64,000 nt of DNA from Bog-473 sp963750075 (GTDB lineage Bacteria > Actinomycetota > Acidimicrobiia > Acidimicrobiales > RAAP-2). The notes under the pieces are model-generated. The model saw only the letters and a list, made by a program, of their open reading frames with translations. It made no database searches and had not been told where the DNA came from. Numbering within the stretch: position 1 is the stretch's first letter; the number at the start of each line of letters is the position of its first letter. Shown here piece by piece: positions 45,454 to 55,441 of this stretch. Made by a program: the position numbers and the translations under genes. The DNA lies in NCBI GenBank assembly GCA_963750075.1, contig CAVVPG010000005.1:248001-312000 (forward strand), in the 5' to 3' direction.

Positions 45454-45687
45454 CTTGTGCTCCAAGTCTCCAGTAGCACGGAGGCGCCATCCGAAACCCC
45501 CGTCACCCACGCTGTCTCAATAGATTGCCAAAGTAGCGGTGCCTTCCGACCACCCGTCCGGGTGACCTGCGAAGTCCGTTGCAACCTGGGCAGATCGTGA
45601 TCGACGCGGCGCTCCCGGGTGACGGCTTCTCCGCGATCGGCGTCCGGACGCTCCATCGCTGCGGCATGGCCCCGAACGCGACGACGG

Positions 45688-46887
45688 TCACAGCGCCCAG
45701 CGATAGTCCTCCGTTGACTCGTAGACGATTCCCCGGGACAACAGCTCCTCGATCTCCTCGCTCGAGTAGCCGAGGCGCTCCATGATGCGTCGCGTGTGCT
45801 CTCCCACGAGGGGTGGAGGACCGTAGGGACCGGTCGGAGACTCCGAGAAGTCGATCAATGTGCCGAACTGGCGTAGCTGCCCGAGGATCGGATGGGGATA
45901 CTCCGCCACCAGGCCGAGACGCTCGTTGTCGGCGTCATGGAGCACGGCCTCTCCGTCGTTGGTGTCGACGGAGACCTCCGCGTCCACACCCGCTTCAGCG
46001 AGATGGTGGAACCAGGCCACTGCCGTCCGCGTGAGGAAGATCGGTTCGAGCACCGACTCGATCTCCACTCTGGCCGTCACCCGCGCCTCGAACGTCTCGT
46101 GACGCTCGAGGTCGGGTCGGCCCAGCACATGGCAGAGCCTTGCCCATTGACCCGAGGCGAAGGCCGCGACTTGGAGCCACCCCTCCTGCGTCTCGTACAG
46201 GCGGCAGCACGGCGAGACACCCACCTGGTTGCGGTCGAGACCGGGACGAACCGGGCCGGGCTGCCCCTCGACAAGGAACACGTCGGAACCGAACACGGCC
46301 GCACCGTTGAGGAGCGACGTCCAGAGGTCCTGTCCCTCGCCGGTACGACGTTGGTGGTACAGGGCGGCGAGCACCCCGACCACCGACACCATCGCGTTGG
46401 CCGTGTCGGTCATCCCGAAGCGGAGATACAGGGGCGGGTTGCCTCCCGCCACCGGACCCGCCTCGAACTCGAGGCCGCACGCGGCCTGGTAGAGCGGGTC
46501 GAGGCCGCCGGACTCCGACAGTGGTCCCTCAGCACCGTAGGCGTACGTGTTGCAGTGGACGAGGTCGGGGTTGCGCGCCTTGAGAGATTCGTAGTCGATT
46601 CCCAGGCGTGCTGCGGTTCCTTTGGTCATGTTGTGGTGCACCACATCGGCGAGCTCGGCCAGGCGCATGACCGCTTCGAGCCCCTCGGGGGCCTTGAGAT
46701 CGACGGCAAAATCGAGCTTGCCGCGCTGGCACCCGAGGAAGGGCATCCCGGCCATCCGCATGCTGTCGCCGCGTACGGGCTCCACCTTGATGACCTCGGC
46801 CCCCAGGTCCGCCAGGACCATCGGACCGAAGGGCCCGGCGAGATACTGGCCGAGGTCGAGGACGACCACACCGGTCAACGGGCCCAC
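45688..46887 (-). CDS. CoA-transferase family III (CaiB/BaiF/Frc)
   Basis: A 399-residue intertwined-ring CoA-transferase. Family segments include VLDLGQYLAGPFGPMVLADLGAEVIKVEP at the N-terminus, and DYESLKARNPDLVHCNTYAYG, with the catalytic aspartate region typical of LxxRLG. It moves CoA between acids, activating carboxylates without ATP. GTG 46887 overlaps the upstream homologue by 13 bases, so the two are coupled and may form a heteromer. The other family member matches it in length. Confidence 0.93.
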   Translation of the reverse strand: MGPLTGVVVLDLGQYLAGPFGPMVLADLGAEVIKVEPVRGDSMRMAGMPFLGCQRGKLDFAVDLKAPEGLEAVMRLAELADVVHHNMTKGTAARLGIDYESLKARNPDLVHCNTYAYGAEGPLSESGGLDPLYQAACGLEFEAGPVAGGNPPLYLRFGMTDTANAMVSVVGVLAALYHQRRTGEGQDLWTSLLNGAAVFGSDVFLVEGQPGPVRPGLDRNQVGVSPCCRLYETQEGWLQVAAFASGQWARLCHVLGRPDLERHETFEARVTARVEIESVLEPIFLTRTAVAWFHHLAEAGVDAEVSVDTNDGEAVLHDADNERLGLVAEYPHPILGQLRQFGTLIDFSESPTGPYGPPPLVGEHTRRIMERLGYSSEEIEELLSRGIVYESTEDYRWAL

Positions 46888-48062
46888 GACACGTCCTCCA
46901 CGATCCCGGCTTCGAGCAGACGGTCGATCTCGGCCGCGGAATATTCCGCCTCCGCCAACACCTCGCGGCTGTGCGCCCCGGCGCGGGGCTGACCACCCTG
47001 GATCGCTCCCGGTGTACCGCGCAACACGGCCGGTACCCCAACCTGTGTGGTGGGCCCCAGCTCGGGATCCTCGACGGTTGCCGCCATCCCGTTCGCCACG
47101 AACTGTGGATGGGAGAAGACCTCGACCATCGGTCCCACCGCTTCGGCGCCAAGACCGGCCTCGTGGAATTCCTCGATGAGCTCAGCGCGGCGCCGCTGCA
47201 GGTAGGCGGCACGGAGCCGGGCCTCGTGGCGAGCGCGCAACTCGGGGTCGGCGTACAGCGCACGCGGGTCCACCGGGTCCAGCCCCAGGATCTCCTCGGG
47301 CGTGCGCGTCGGGGTGAGTCCGGTCATCGTCGCGGCGTGGATCCACTCGCCGCCGGCACACTCGAAGAGGGACGTCTGATGGATGCCGGGCGGATACGTC
47401 TTCGCCATCGTCTTGTGAAAGCCTGCGGGCGCTCGTTCGTGCTCCTGCCAGATCTGCGTGGTGTACGCGAGGACGCCCTGGTAGAGCGACGTCTGGACGT
47501 GCTGCCCGTGCCCGGTCGCCTCGCGGGAGATCAGAGCCGAGAGCACGCCCGCCGCCAGGAGGAAGCAGGCGGCCATGCTCGGGGCGGGAAAGTGGAGGTA
47601 GACGGGTCCAGGTCGCCAGCCGGGCTGCTCGCTCTGCATGCCGGAGCGGGCCTGGACCGTGGCGTCCCAACCGGGTCGGCCGGCGAAGCGGTGCCCGGGC
47701 GGATAGGCCGGCACCGAGCAGAAGACCAAGCGGGGAAGCAGCGGTGAGAGGTCCGCGTAGGAGAGTCCCAACCGGTCCATCGTGCCGGGGCTGAATGTCT
47801 CCACCAGCACATCGGCACTCCGGCAGAGCCGCAGGAACACTTCCCGGCCCTCGTCCGCCTTGAGGTCGAGCACCACCGACCTCCGGCTGCGATTCCAGAC
47901 GTGGTAGCCGGGCTGACTCCGAAAGGGATCTCCACCCGGCGGCTCGACCTTGATGACATCGGCACCGAGCTCCGCGAGAAGCAGGACACCGACGGGTCCC
48001 GCCACGCCCCAGCTCAGATCGAGCACCCGCATTCCCCGCAGCGGGCCTGCCGGCTCGGTCAC
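46875..48062 (-). CDS. CoA-transferase family III (CaiB/BaiF/Frc), upstream partner
   Basis: A 395-residue family III CoA-transferase with VLDLSWGVAGPVGVLLLAELGADVIKVEPP, DVLVETFSPGTMDRLGLSYADL and GHGQHVQTSLYQG. The GTG at 48062 has no good ribosome site of its own. An 11-codon frame beginning GTG GAT after AAGGAGGGG ends in the same GTGA, so a short coupled leader may deliver ribosomes, or the true start lies elsewhere. Substrate unknown; it may activate the acid that enters the dehydrogenase clusters. Confidence 0.93.
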   Translation of the reverse strand: MTEPAGPLRGMRVLDLSWGVAGPVGVLLLAELGADVIKVEPPGGDPFRSQPGYHVWNRSRRSVVLDLKADEGREVFLRLCRSADVLVETFSPGTMDRLGLSYADLSPLLPRLVFCSVPAYPPGHRFAGRPGWDATVQARSGMQSEQPGWRPGPVYLHFPAPSMAACFLLAAGVLSALISREATGHGQHVQTSLYQGVLAYTTQIWQEHERAPAGFHKTMAKTYPPGIHQTSLFECAGGEWIHAATMTGLTPTRTPEEILGLDPVDPRALYADPELRARHEARLRAAYLQRRRAELIEEFHEAGLGAEAVGPMVEVFSHPQFVANGMAATVEDPELGPTTQVGVPAVLRGTPGAIQGGQPRAGAHSREVLAEAEYSAAEIDRLLEAGIVEDVSWAR

Positions 48063-48462
48063 GTGCCTGCGGTCACGCCGAACTCACGATCCACGGGTCC
48101 CCTCCTTCATGAATCTCCTGTCTACCAGCAGCCATGGTTGTCGACGGTGGCGCCATCAGGGCCGCCCGTTCGATCTCGTGAGTGCACCGGAGGACAGCGT
48201 CCGAAAGCTTCCGGCGCTGTCGCCTCGACGTCGTTCGCGCGAGGGCCAGCAAGAATTCACCACGGCGTCACGCAACGTCCCTTGTCGCAGTCTCGGCATG
48301 GTGTCAGCATGCGAAATCAAGCAGGGCAGGGAGCGGTGCCGGGCGCGACCCGAGAGTTCCGCGTCGCCGTCATTCGTTGGAAGGACAGAGGTCACCGGGA
48401 GGCGTAGCCGCCGTCATCGTAACCCCACGGTGCCGAGAGCGGATCGCTCGAAAGGGGAGGCA
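48063..48462. other. 400-base intergenic region with no convincing gene
   Basis: Between the divergent CoA-transferase and RHS-protein genes. No ORF here has a ribosome site, family match or codon pattern to support it except the 11-codon frame described for the CoA-transferase. It must hold the two divergent promoters. AAAGGGGAGG at its right end is the RHS gene ribosome site. Confidence 0.6.
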
Positions 48463-51188
48463 ATGGGCATTCGCAGCCATGCTGCACGGATCGCCGCCCT
48501 GATGACGTTCGCCGGCGGGCTCACCGTTTCCATCTGCCTCACAGCCGCCCCAGGCACCTCCGGGGCTACCGGGGGCTCGCAGGCGCCGGTCGTGGGGATG
48601 ACATGCCCGAACGTCCCGACCACGACCCTGCCGCAGCTCGATCCGAACCTCGGTGCCCCGCCGCTGCGTCCGGTCTCGACGACCTGCCAATACGACACAT
48701 CACACGTCGTCGTGTTCCTCAACGGCGACGGGAGGGTGCACATACCGCTCAATGACGGGTCGGTCGTCACGATCAACCTGCACGGGCAGGTCGTCGACTT
48801 CGACCCGACGGCCGTCGAACTGCCGCTGTGCGCCAGTTGCGGCGTGACGAGCATCGGCGACGGCACCGACACGGCGACGTTCACCTACAACGCCGACGAC
48901 CAGTTGACCGAGCTTCTCGACACGGGCCCTGGTACGGCGATGGGTGGCAACGCAGTCACCTTCAGCTACGACGGCGACGGGAACCTCCTCACGGTCGTCG
49001 GCGACGGCGTCGCGGTGACGGTCGCCTACGACGCCGCCGACTATCAAGTCGCATCCCTCGAGGACGGCGGGATCTACTACTACTTCACCCACGACCAGGG
49101 CAGCCACCACCTGATCAGTGCCGGCCCGAGCGGCTCGCCGACCATGCTCGGCTACGACGCAGACGGCCGTCTCACCGACTACGGCCCCGCCGCCGATCCG
49201 ACGGCCACGGCACTGAGCTACGACGCGGACGGGAACCTCACGGGCATCGCCGGTCCCGGCGGATCCGGCAGCTACACCTACGACGCCGACGGGACCCTGG
49301 CGTCGGTGACCGACGCCGCCGGTACGGCGAACTACAGCTACGACTCCAACAGCGGTCTGTTGGACACCATCGCCCTGCCGGGCGGCGTGACGACGACCTA
49401 CCAGTACGACGCGGCCCACGGCGACGAGCTGACGGCGAGCTCGTCGGGCACGGCCAGCGGGCCGCCGACGACGACGCAGTACAGCTACGACGCCGCCGGC
49501 AACCTGACCGAGCTCTCCGACGGCACCACCAGCACGACCTACAGCTACGACGGCGACGGGCGGGTGGTCCAGGTGGTTGCGTCGGGCGGCCCGACGGTGA
49601 GCATCAACTGGGGTGACGACAACAACGGCGTCCTGTTCCAGAGCGGCGGCATGCTCAACTGCGGCCCGTCCGCGCCCGGTCTCGTGGCTCCCAGCTGCAA
49701 CGCCGGGTTGTCCGGGGGCACCCTGCAGGGCAGCGGCGTGATCAACGCCGGGAGCAACCTGGCAGGCAGCGGCGTGCTCACGCTTGGGGGCGGCGTCTCC
49801 GGCGGGGGCGTCGGCGTCGGGCAGTCCGAGGGACTCGGCGGCCCGCTGTTCAACGGCGGCGGGGAGGGCTTCGGGGGCGGCTCGCTGCTCGGCGGGGGGA
49901 TCCTCGCCGGCTCCCCGGGCAGTGCCGGCACCGGCAGCGGAGGTGCCGGCTTCGGCGGAGCGATCTACGACGGCGGCGGGTTCGGCACCGGGACGGCCGA
50001 GCAGGGGGGGCAGCTCGGCATCGGCGGCGTGCTCACCCTCGGCGGCTCGGCGTTCGCCTGGATCAGCCTCCCCTCAATGGCCAACGTGAATTGCTACGAG
50101 TGCGATCCACTTTCCGGAGGCGGGATACTGCTCGCCGACAACGGAGCGGTCACCGTCTACGACCATGACGGGAACGTGTTGGCCACCGGGAGCGGCGAGC
50201 TCCCCGGCACCATCGGCGGCCCTGGCGGCATCAACCTCGCCACGCTCCACTACGACAGCGTGGGCCGCGAGGTCGTCATCGACTTCCTGGAGGGCGACCC
50301 CGACCATCCGATCGTGGTCGGCTACGACGCCGGTGGCCGACTGGCCTCGGTCACCGACCCGCTCGGCAACGTCACGCGCTACAGCTACGACGCGCAGAAC
50401 CGGCTGGTGAGCGAGACGCCACCCGACGGAGGGACGGCCACGTTCGCCTACGACCCGGCGAGCGGCGACCTGAGCCAGGTCACCGACCCGCTCGGCGGGA
50501 CGACGAAATTCGTCTACGACGAGACGGGGAGCAATTGGCGACTGGACTCGGTGACCGACCCGTTGGGCAAGGTCACGACCTACCAGTACGACGGTCTCAA
50601 CCGCCAGACCTCCACCACCGACAACCTCGGCAACGTCACGAGCTACGACTACGACTCCCGGGGCGCCATCGACTCCGTGACCGACCCGGACGGAACGCGC
50701 ACCGCCACCTACGGCTACGACGCGGCCGGCGACGTCACCTCGGTCACCGACCCGCTCGGCAACACGGTCACCTACACCTATGACGGACTCGATCGGATGA
50801 CCGGCGTGCAGGATCCGCTCGGCCACACCACGACCTACAGCTACGACGGGAGCACCGATTCGGTGTCCACCGTGACCGATCCCGCGGCAACGTCGTGCGC
50901 TACGCCTACGACGCCGACGGGGCGCTCGACTCCATTACCGGCCCGAACGGACGGACCGTGACGTACTCCTACGATCCGGGCTCGCCCCCGCCGGTGCTGC
51001 CCGAGGCACCGCTCACGGTCCTTCTCGCGCTGCTCGGGGTCGTGTTGCTGGGTGGGGCGGTGCTGTGGTCCCGCCGGCGCAAGCGGCCGTTGCGAGACCC
51101 TGGTCGGGCTCCTGGTCCGAGCGCACCAGCCGGCTGCAGATCGAGGTGGTCGAGTGGGAATTTGCCTCCACCCGGGCCAGGCGTATAA
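48463..51188 (+). CDS. Secreted RHS/YD-repeat protein with glycine-rich insert and C-terminal anchor, frameshifted
   Basis: About 908 residues when repaired. A signal peptide at 1-35 precedes YD repeats (for example YDADGNLTGI, YDAAGNLTEL), then a glycine-rich block (about residues 405-540), then more YD repeats and a C-terminal LPEAP, hydrophobic helix and RRRKR. This ending resembles an LPXTG-type sortase anchor. At 50886-50887 GG should be GGG: adding one G restores DPAGNVVRYAYD and the frame runs to 51188. No toxin domain is visible, unlike many Rhs proteins. ATG 48463 has GGGGAGG upstream. Probably a cell-surface protein of unknown ligand. Confidence 0.85.
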
Positions 51189-51206
51189 TATTGACGTCGA
51201 AGTCAA
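51162..51206 (+). promoter_or_regulatory. Promoter with overlapping inverted repeat for the amidohydrolase gene
   Basis: TTGCCT (51162-51167), 16 bases, then consensus TATAAT (51184-51189). The TAA stop of the repaired RHS frame lies inside the -10 box. TTGAC (51191-51195) and GTCAA (51202-51206) form an inverted repeat over the expected start point, a candidate operator. The amidohydrolase ATG is at 51240. Confidence 0.6.
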
Positions 51207-51239
51207 AACCCTCGAATCGCCGTCTGCCCGGAGGTAGCC

Positions 51240-52445
51240 ATGACCAACATCGCCGTCGATTTCCCCGTCTTCGACGCGGACAATCACATGTACGAGACGA
51301 CGGACGCGTTCACCAAGTTCCTCCCCAAGCAGTACGAGGGCCTCATCAAGTACGTCCAGGTCAACGGCCGCACCAAGATCGCGGTCCGCAACGTGATCTC
51401 GGACTACATCCCCAACCCGACCTTCGAGGTGGTGGGCCGGCCCGGTGCACAAGAGGCCTACTTCAAGGAGGGCAACCCCGAGGGCAAGTCCCGCCGCGAG
51501 ATGATCGGCGAGGCAATGCGTTCACCCGAGGGCTTCTTCTCCCCTGAACCGCGCCTCAAGATCATGGACGAGCTCGGCCTCGACCGCGCGCTGATGTGGC
51601 CCACGCTGGCCAGCCTGCTCGAGGAGCGCCTGTTCGACGACCCGAAGGCGACCCACGTCGTCGTGCACGCGCTGAACCAGTGGATGCACGAGCACTGGAC
51701 CTTCAACTACGAGGGCCGCATCTTCCCGACGCCGGTCATCACGCTCCCGATCGTCGCCGAGGCGATCAAGGAGCTCGAGTGGGTAGTCGAACGCGGCGCC
51801 AAGATCGTCCTGATCCGCCCGGCACCGGTTCCGGGCTACGACGGCCGCCGCTCGTTCGCGCTCCCCGAGTTCGACCCCTTCTGGGACAAGGTCGCCGAGT
51901 TCGACGTCGCGGTCGGCATGCACGCGTCGGACGACGGCCTGATCCGCTACTACAACCAGTGGGAAGGGCGGCGCGACGGCGAACTCCTCCCGTTCTCGGG
52001 GAGCAAGAGTGCCTTCGCGGACATCGCACACTCCCAGAGCCGCGGCATCTTCGACACCGTGGCCTCGCTCATCGGGCACGGCATGCTCACGCGGCACCCG
52101 ACGCTGCGGATCTTGCCGGTCGAGAACGGCTCTGCCTGGGTTCGCCCGATCGTCGAGGCGCTCACCCACTCCTACGAGCGCGAGCCCGCCCTCTACGACG
52201 AGGACCCGCTGATGGTGCTCAAGCGCAACATCTGGGTCCACCCGTTCCACGAGGACGACCCCATCGGCCTGATCGACCTGATCGGCGCGGACAATGTCGT
52301 CTTCGGATCCGACTACCCGCACATCGAGGGCATGGCCGAGCCGTTGAGCTACGTGAAGGAGCTCGACGGCCTGCCCCACGAGGACGTGGCCAAGGTCATG
52401 GGAGGCAACCTGGCCACCGTCATGAAGGTGCCCTTCGCCGCCTGA
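51240..52445 (+). CDS. Amidohydrolase-2 family protein
   Basis: A 401-residue TIM-barrel hydrolase or decarboxylase. The metal motif is DADNHMYE at residues 11-18; AVGMHASDDG, NGSAWVRPIVEAL and FGSDYPHIEG follow at the barrel ends. The family includes gamma-resorcylate, ACMS and ring-acid decarboxylases. GGAGG precedes the ATG, and a consensus promoter lies upstream. It is paralogous to the protein at 19415 but longer at the N-terminus. The substrate is unknown, and it is unusual amid cell-surface genes. Confidence 0.93.
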   Translation: MTNIAVDFPVFDADNHMYETTDAFTKFLPKQYEGLIKYVQVNGRTKIAVRNVISDYIPNPTFEVVGRPGAQEAYFKEGNPEGKSRREMIGEAMRSPEGFFSPEPRLKIMDELGLDRALMWPTLASLLEERLFDDPKATHVVVHALNQWMHEHWTFNYEGRIFPTPVITLPIVAEAIKELEWVVERGAKIVLIRPAPVPGYDGRRSFALPEFDPFWDKVAEFDVAVGMHASDDGLIRYYNQWEGRRDGELLPFSGSKSAFADIAHSQSRGIFDTVASLIGHGMLTRHPTLRILPVENGSAWVRPIVEALTHSYEREPALYDEDPLMVLKRNIWVHPFHEDDPIGLIDLIGADNVVFGSDYPHIEGMAEPLSYVKELDGLPHEDVAKVMGGNLATVMKVPFAA

Positions 52446-52596
52446 GCCTGTGCGGCACGGGTCCCCACGAGGGTCCTGATGACGGGATTCTCGAACTAAC
52501 GGCTCTTCGCGTACTGGTTGCCGGTGCGGCCCGGGTGGGTGTCATCTCACCGAACCACCTCTCGCTGGCGTCTACTGCTCTCGTCGGCGGGCGATG

Positions 52597-55164
52597 TCAG
52601 GGAAGGGTGACCGAAAGGTGGATGGGTAGGTCGGTCGACGACTGACCGATGTCGATCTCGTACTGGCCTGGCACGGTCTCGAACGAAGTCCCGGAAGAGA
52701 TCTCGAATGCGCTCGGCGGAATGACCAGCGTCACGGTGTGCGATGCCGACGGTGCGAGTGCGACCCGGGCCAACCCTCGTAGTTGTTCAGGAGGCTCTCC
52801 CGTTGACGGCGGGTAGCGAACGTAGGCCTGGACGACGTCGGCTCCCGACCGTGATCCCGTGTTCTGCACGGTGACGTGGACCACGAACCCGGCGCGGGTG
52901 TCCTGCAATGTCGGGTTGGAGAGGTCGAATGTCGTGTAGCCGAGCCCGAATCCGAACGGGAAGAGGGGAATGATGTGATTGGCCTGATACCACCGGTAGC
53001 CGACGTCGAGTCCCGAGCCATAGTTCACGACAGATGCAACACCGGGGAATTGGCTGCTCTGCGACACGGGTTGGGCCGACTCACTCGCGGGAAACGTGAT
53101 CGGCAGCCGACCAGACGGATCGACGGCTCCCGTGAGGACTGCAGCGATCGCGTTGCCGTCTTCTTCGCCGGGATACCACGCCTCGAGGACACCAGCGACC
53201 TTGTTCAGCCAGGGCATGAGGACGGCCCCGCCTGTATTGAGTACGACGATCGTGTTCGGGTTGGCCGACGCAACCGCTAAAATTCGTGCGTTCGAATTGC
53301 CGCTCAGACTGAGGTCGGGCTGGTCTGCGCCCTCGGCGGAGAGATCACCGGCGAAGACAATGGCAACCTGAGCCTTGCGCGCTGCAGAGACGGCCGCATT
53401 GATCTGGGGCGTGGTGTCGACGATGCCGAATTGGGGAGAGCTGTGGTGGGCTACGGAGAACCACTTCGCCGAGAAGACATAGCTGCGGCCACCTACGAGT
53501 GACACGGTGGTGGCCCACGTGGAGCGGGCATGGAGTCCCTCCGACGCCAGGAGCTGGTGGCCATTGATGTACAGCCAGGTGTCGCCGATCTGCTGCATGG
53601 AGACTTCGTAGATCCCGGTGTTGTGGGCCCGGAGGACGATTCGCCAATGGCTCCACCCTTCACCGGACCCTGGATGCGACGCCGTGGCGATGGCGGCAGA
53701 GACGTTCGATGAAGAGTCGATCGAGAGGTCCGCCTTGCCCGGCTCACCGGTGACCGATGTGGGTGTTTCGACGGGCAGCGGTGTCCCGCTCAGGATGTCC
53801 GCGTCGCTGAGCTGATCGAGGTCCACCGAGGCGGGACCACCCGGACTGTAGCTGACGCGCACGTGCTTGCCGAGAGACCGACGAAGGGCTGCGAGGGGCG
53901 TCACCACGAAGGGCGCCTTGACCCGTGAGCTTCCTCCACCCGTCGTCGCTGGACTCGTCGAGCCGGCCGACCCGACGACTGCGACGGTCCGCACGTCTGC
54001 CGGGAGCGGTAGGTTGCCGCCCACATTCTTGAGGAGCACCACGCCTGACTCCGCCGCTGTCAGGGCCACTGCCGTGTGGGAGGGTGAAGTCGCCGGCGTT
54101 GCCAGAGTGCCTTTGAGCGGACGGGCGATCATCCCGTAGGCGAACATTCGCGAGAGCACGGACACGACGGCGCGATTGAGGTCGGCAACCGGCAACGTCC
54201 TCGCTTCGACGAGGCTGACCAGTGCCTTGACCGATCCGGGTTTGATGAGCGACAGCCCTGCAGCAAATGCTCGAGCCATGTGACCGACGGCCTGCAGGTC
54301 GGAGCGCACGAAACCGGTAAAACCCCAGGTCCGGAGCGTCGAATAGACATAGGGATCCGAGCAATCATTGACGCCGTTGAGTGATCCGTAGGAGCACATG
54401 AGAGAAGCCACATGCGCTTGCGTCACTGCCGCGGCGAACGGTGCGTCGTAGAGCTCGGCCAGGGCGCGCAGGGGAACAACCTGGTCGAGTCGGACCCGCG
54501 CCGTCTCCTGGGTGTAGCCGGTGAAGTGCTTGGCATTCGCCATGACGCCGGCCGACTGGATCCCGACGATATTGGCCACGCCGAGAACCGATGTCAGATA
54601 GGGATCCTCTCCGAAGGTTTCGAAAATCCGTCCACTCTGTGGTACCCGAGCCAGGTTGAGCTCGGGTCCTTGGGCGACGTCAAATCCCTTTGCGCGGGCT
54701 TCGGCGCCCAGAACCTGGCCGGTGGCCTGCGCGACCGCGGGATTGAAACTGGCCGCCACGTCAATCGCCGCCGGAAGTTGGGTGACGCCCGCAACCTTGT
54801 TCGCAACTCCGTTGGGTCCGTCGGAGAGCGTGAGGGGAGGAATACACAGGGACGGGACACCAACGTTGATGTTCTCCGTCGCGCCGCGGGTGCGCAGGCT
54901 GAGAAAGCCAGCCTTCTCCGAAAGCGTCATTTTGGCGACAACCTCGGAGGCAAGTTTCGACGGACTTCCACGATGGTGGACCGCATCGCTGACCCAGGGG
55001 CACGAGCGAGTTGATCCAGACGCCTGCACGCGTGACGTCGAGCCGCCTTCGACGCCAACGGAGCTGTGCGGGGTGGCCATCAGCCCAGCGGCCACTGCAG
55101 CAAGGCCGATCGAACCGATGAGGACGCGTACTCGAAGACGTGCGGACAGAAGTCCCTCCTTCAC
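52597..55164 (-). CDS. Secreted glycoside hydrolase family 3 with PA14 and Fn3-like domains
   Basis: An 855-residue exo-acting beta-glycosidase. A signal peptide (about 1-35) is followed by the GH3 barrel with nucleophile D289 (GFVRSDLQAVG), KHF at 212-214, the second GH3 domain with AEGADQPDL as acid/base region, a PA14 insert at about 480-580, and a C-terminal Fn3-like domain (about 770-845). It cleaves beta-glucosides, beta-xylosides or similar. The GTG start precedes an AAGGAGGG sequence at codons 2-4, so the true start may be an in-frame rare codon slightly downstream. It is divergent from the amidase gene. Confidence 0.94.
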   Translation of the reverse strand: MKEGLLSARLRVRVLIGSIGLAAVAAGLMATPHSSVGVEGGSTSRVQASGSTRSCPWVSDAVHHRGSPSKLASEVVAKMTLSEKAGFLSLRTRGATENINVGVPSLCIPPLTLSDGPNGVANKVAGVTQLPAAIDVAASFNPAVAQATGQVLGAEARAKGFDVAQGPELNLARVPQSGRIFETFGEDPYLTSVLGVANIVGIQSAGVMANAKHFTGYTQETARVRLDQVVPLRALAELYDAPFAAAVTQAHVASLMCSYGSLNGVNDCSDPYVYSTLRTWGFTGFVRSDLQAVGHMARAFAAGLSLIKPGSVKALVSLVEARTLPVADLNRAVVSVLSRMFAYGMIARPLKGTLATPATSPSHTAVALTAAESGVVLLKNVGGNLPLPADVRTVAVVGSAGSTSPATTGGGSSRVKAPFVVTPLAALRRSLGKHVRVSYSPGGPASVDLDQLSDADILSGTPLPVETPTSVTGEPGKADLSIDSSSNVSAAIATASHPGSGEGWSHWRIVLRAHNTGIYEVSMQQIGDTWLYINGHQLLASEGLHARSTWATTVSLVGGRSYVFSAKWFSVAHHSSPQFGIVDTTPQINAAVSAARKAQVAIVFAGDLSAEGADQPDLSLSGNSNARILAVASANPNTIVVLNTGGAVLMPWLNKVAGVLEAWYPGEEDGNAIAAVLTGAVDPSGRLPITFPASESAQPVSQSSQFPGVASVVNYGSGLDVGYRWYQANHIIPLFPFGFGLGYTTFDLSNPTLQDTRAGFVVHVTVQNTGSRSGADVVQAYVRYPPSTGEPPEQLRGLARVALAPSASHTVTLVIPPSAFEISSGTSFETVPGQYEIDIGQSSTDLPIHLSVTLP

Positions 55165-55357
55165 GGTGCCGCAAGCATGGCGACGATCACGCGAGCCCTG
55201 ATGAGCATCGCCGGCGAGTCTTCCACCGGCAAGGACTGGATCCTCTTCGGCCTGTCAGCGGAGGGGCATTTCCGGGCGATCCCAGGTTCCGCGATCCTGT
55301 CATCGAGCGAACGAAGCCTTCGAAGAGGATCGGCTCCTTCCCTTCGGCCCCTTCCCC

Positions 55358-55383
55358 ATCGGCTCCCATCGGCTCCCATCGGC
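55358..55383. repeat. Short tandem repeat of ATCGGCTCCC
   Basis: Two exact 10-base copies plus a partial third (ATCGGC), in the divergent gap between the GH3 and amidase genes. It may affect promoter spacing by slippage, but a chance repeat is as likely. Confidence 0.5.
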
Positions 55384-55441
55384 GCTGGGTGCGCATCTCG
55401 CGTCATCAAATCTTCAGGCCCACTCTCTATGGTGAAATCGT

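Noticed and set aside
48463..51188. Rhs/contact-dependent toxin with immunity gene
   Set aside because: No toxin domain follows the repeats; the C-terminus is a membrane anchor and the next gene is an amidohydrolase with its own promoter.
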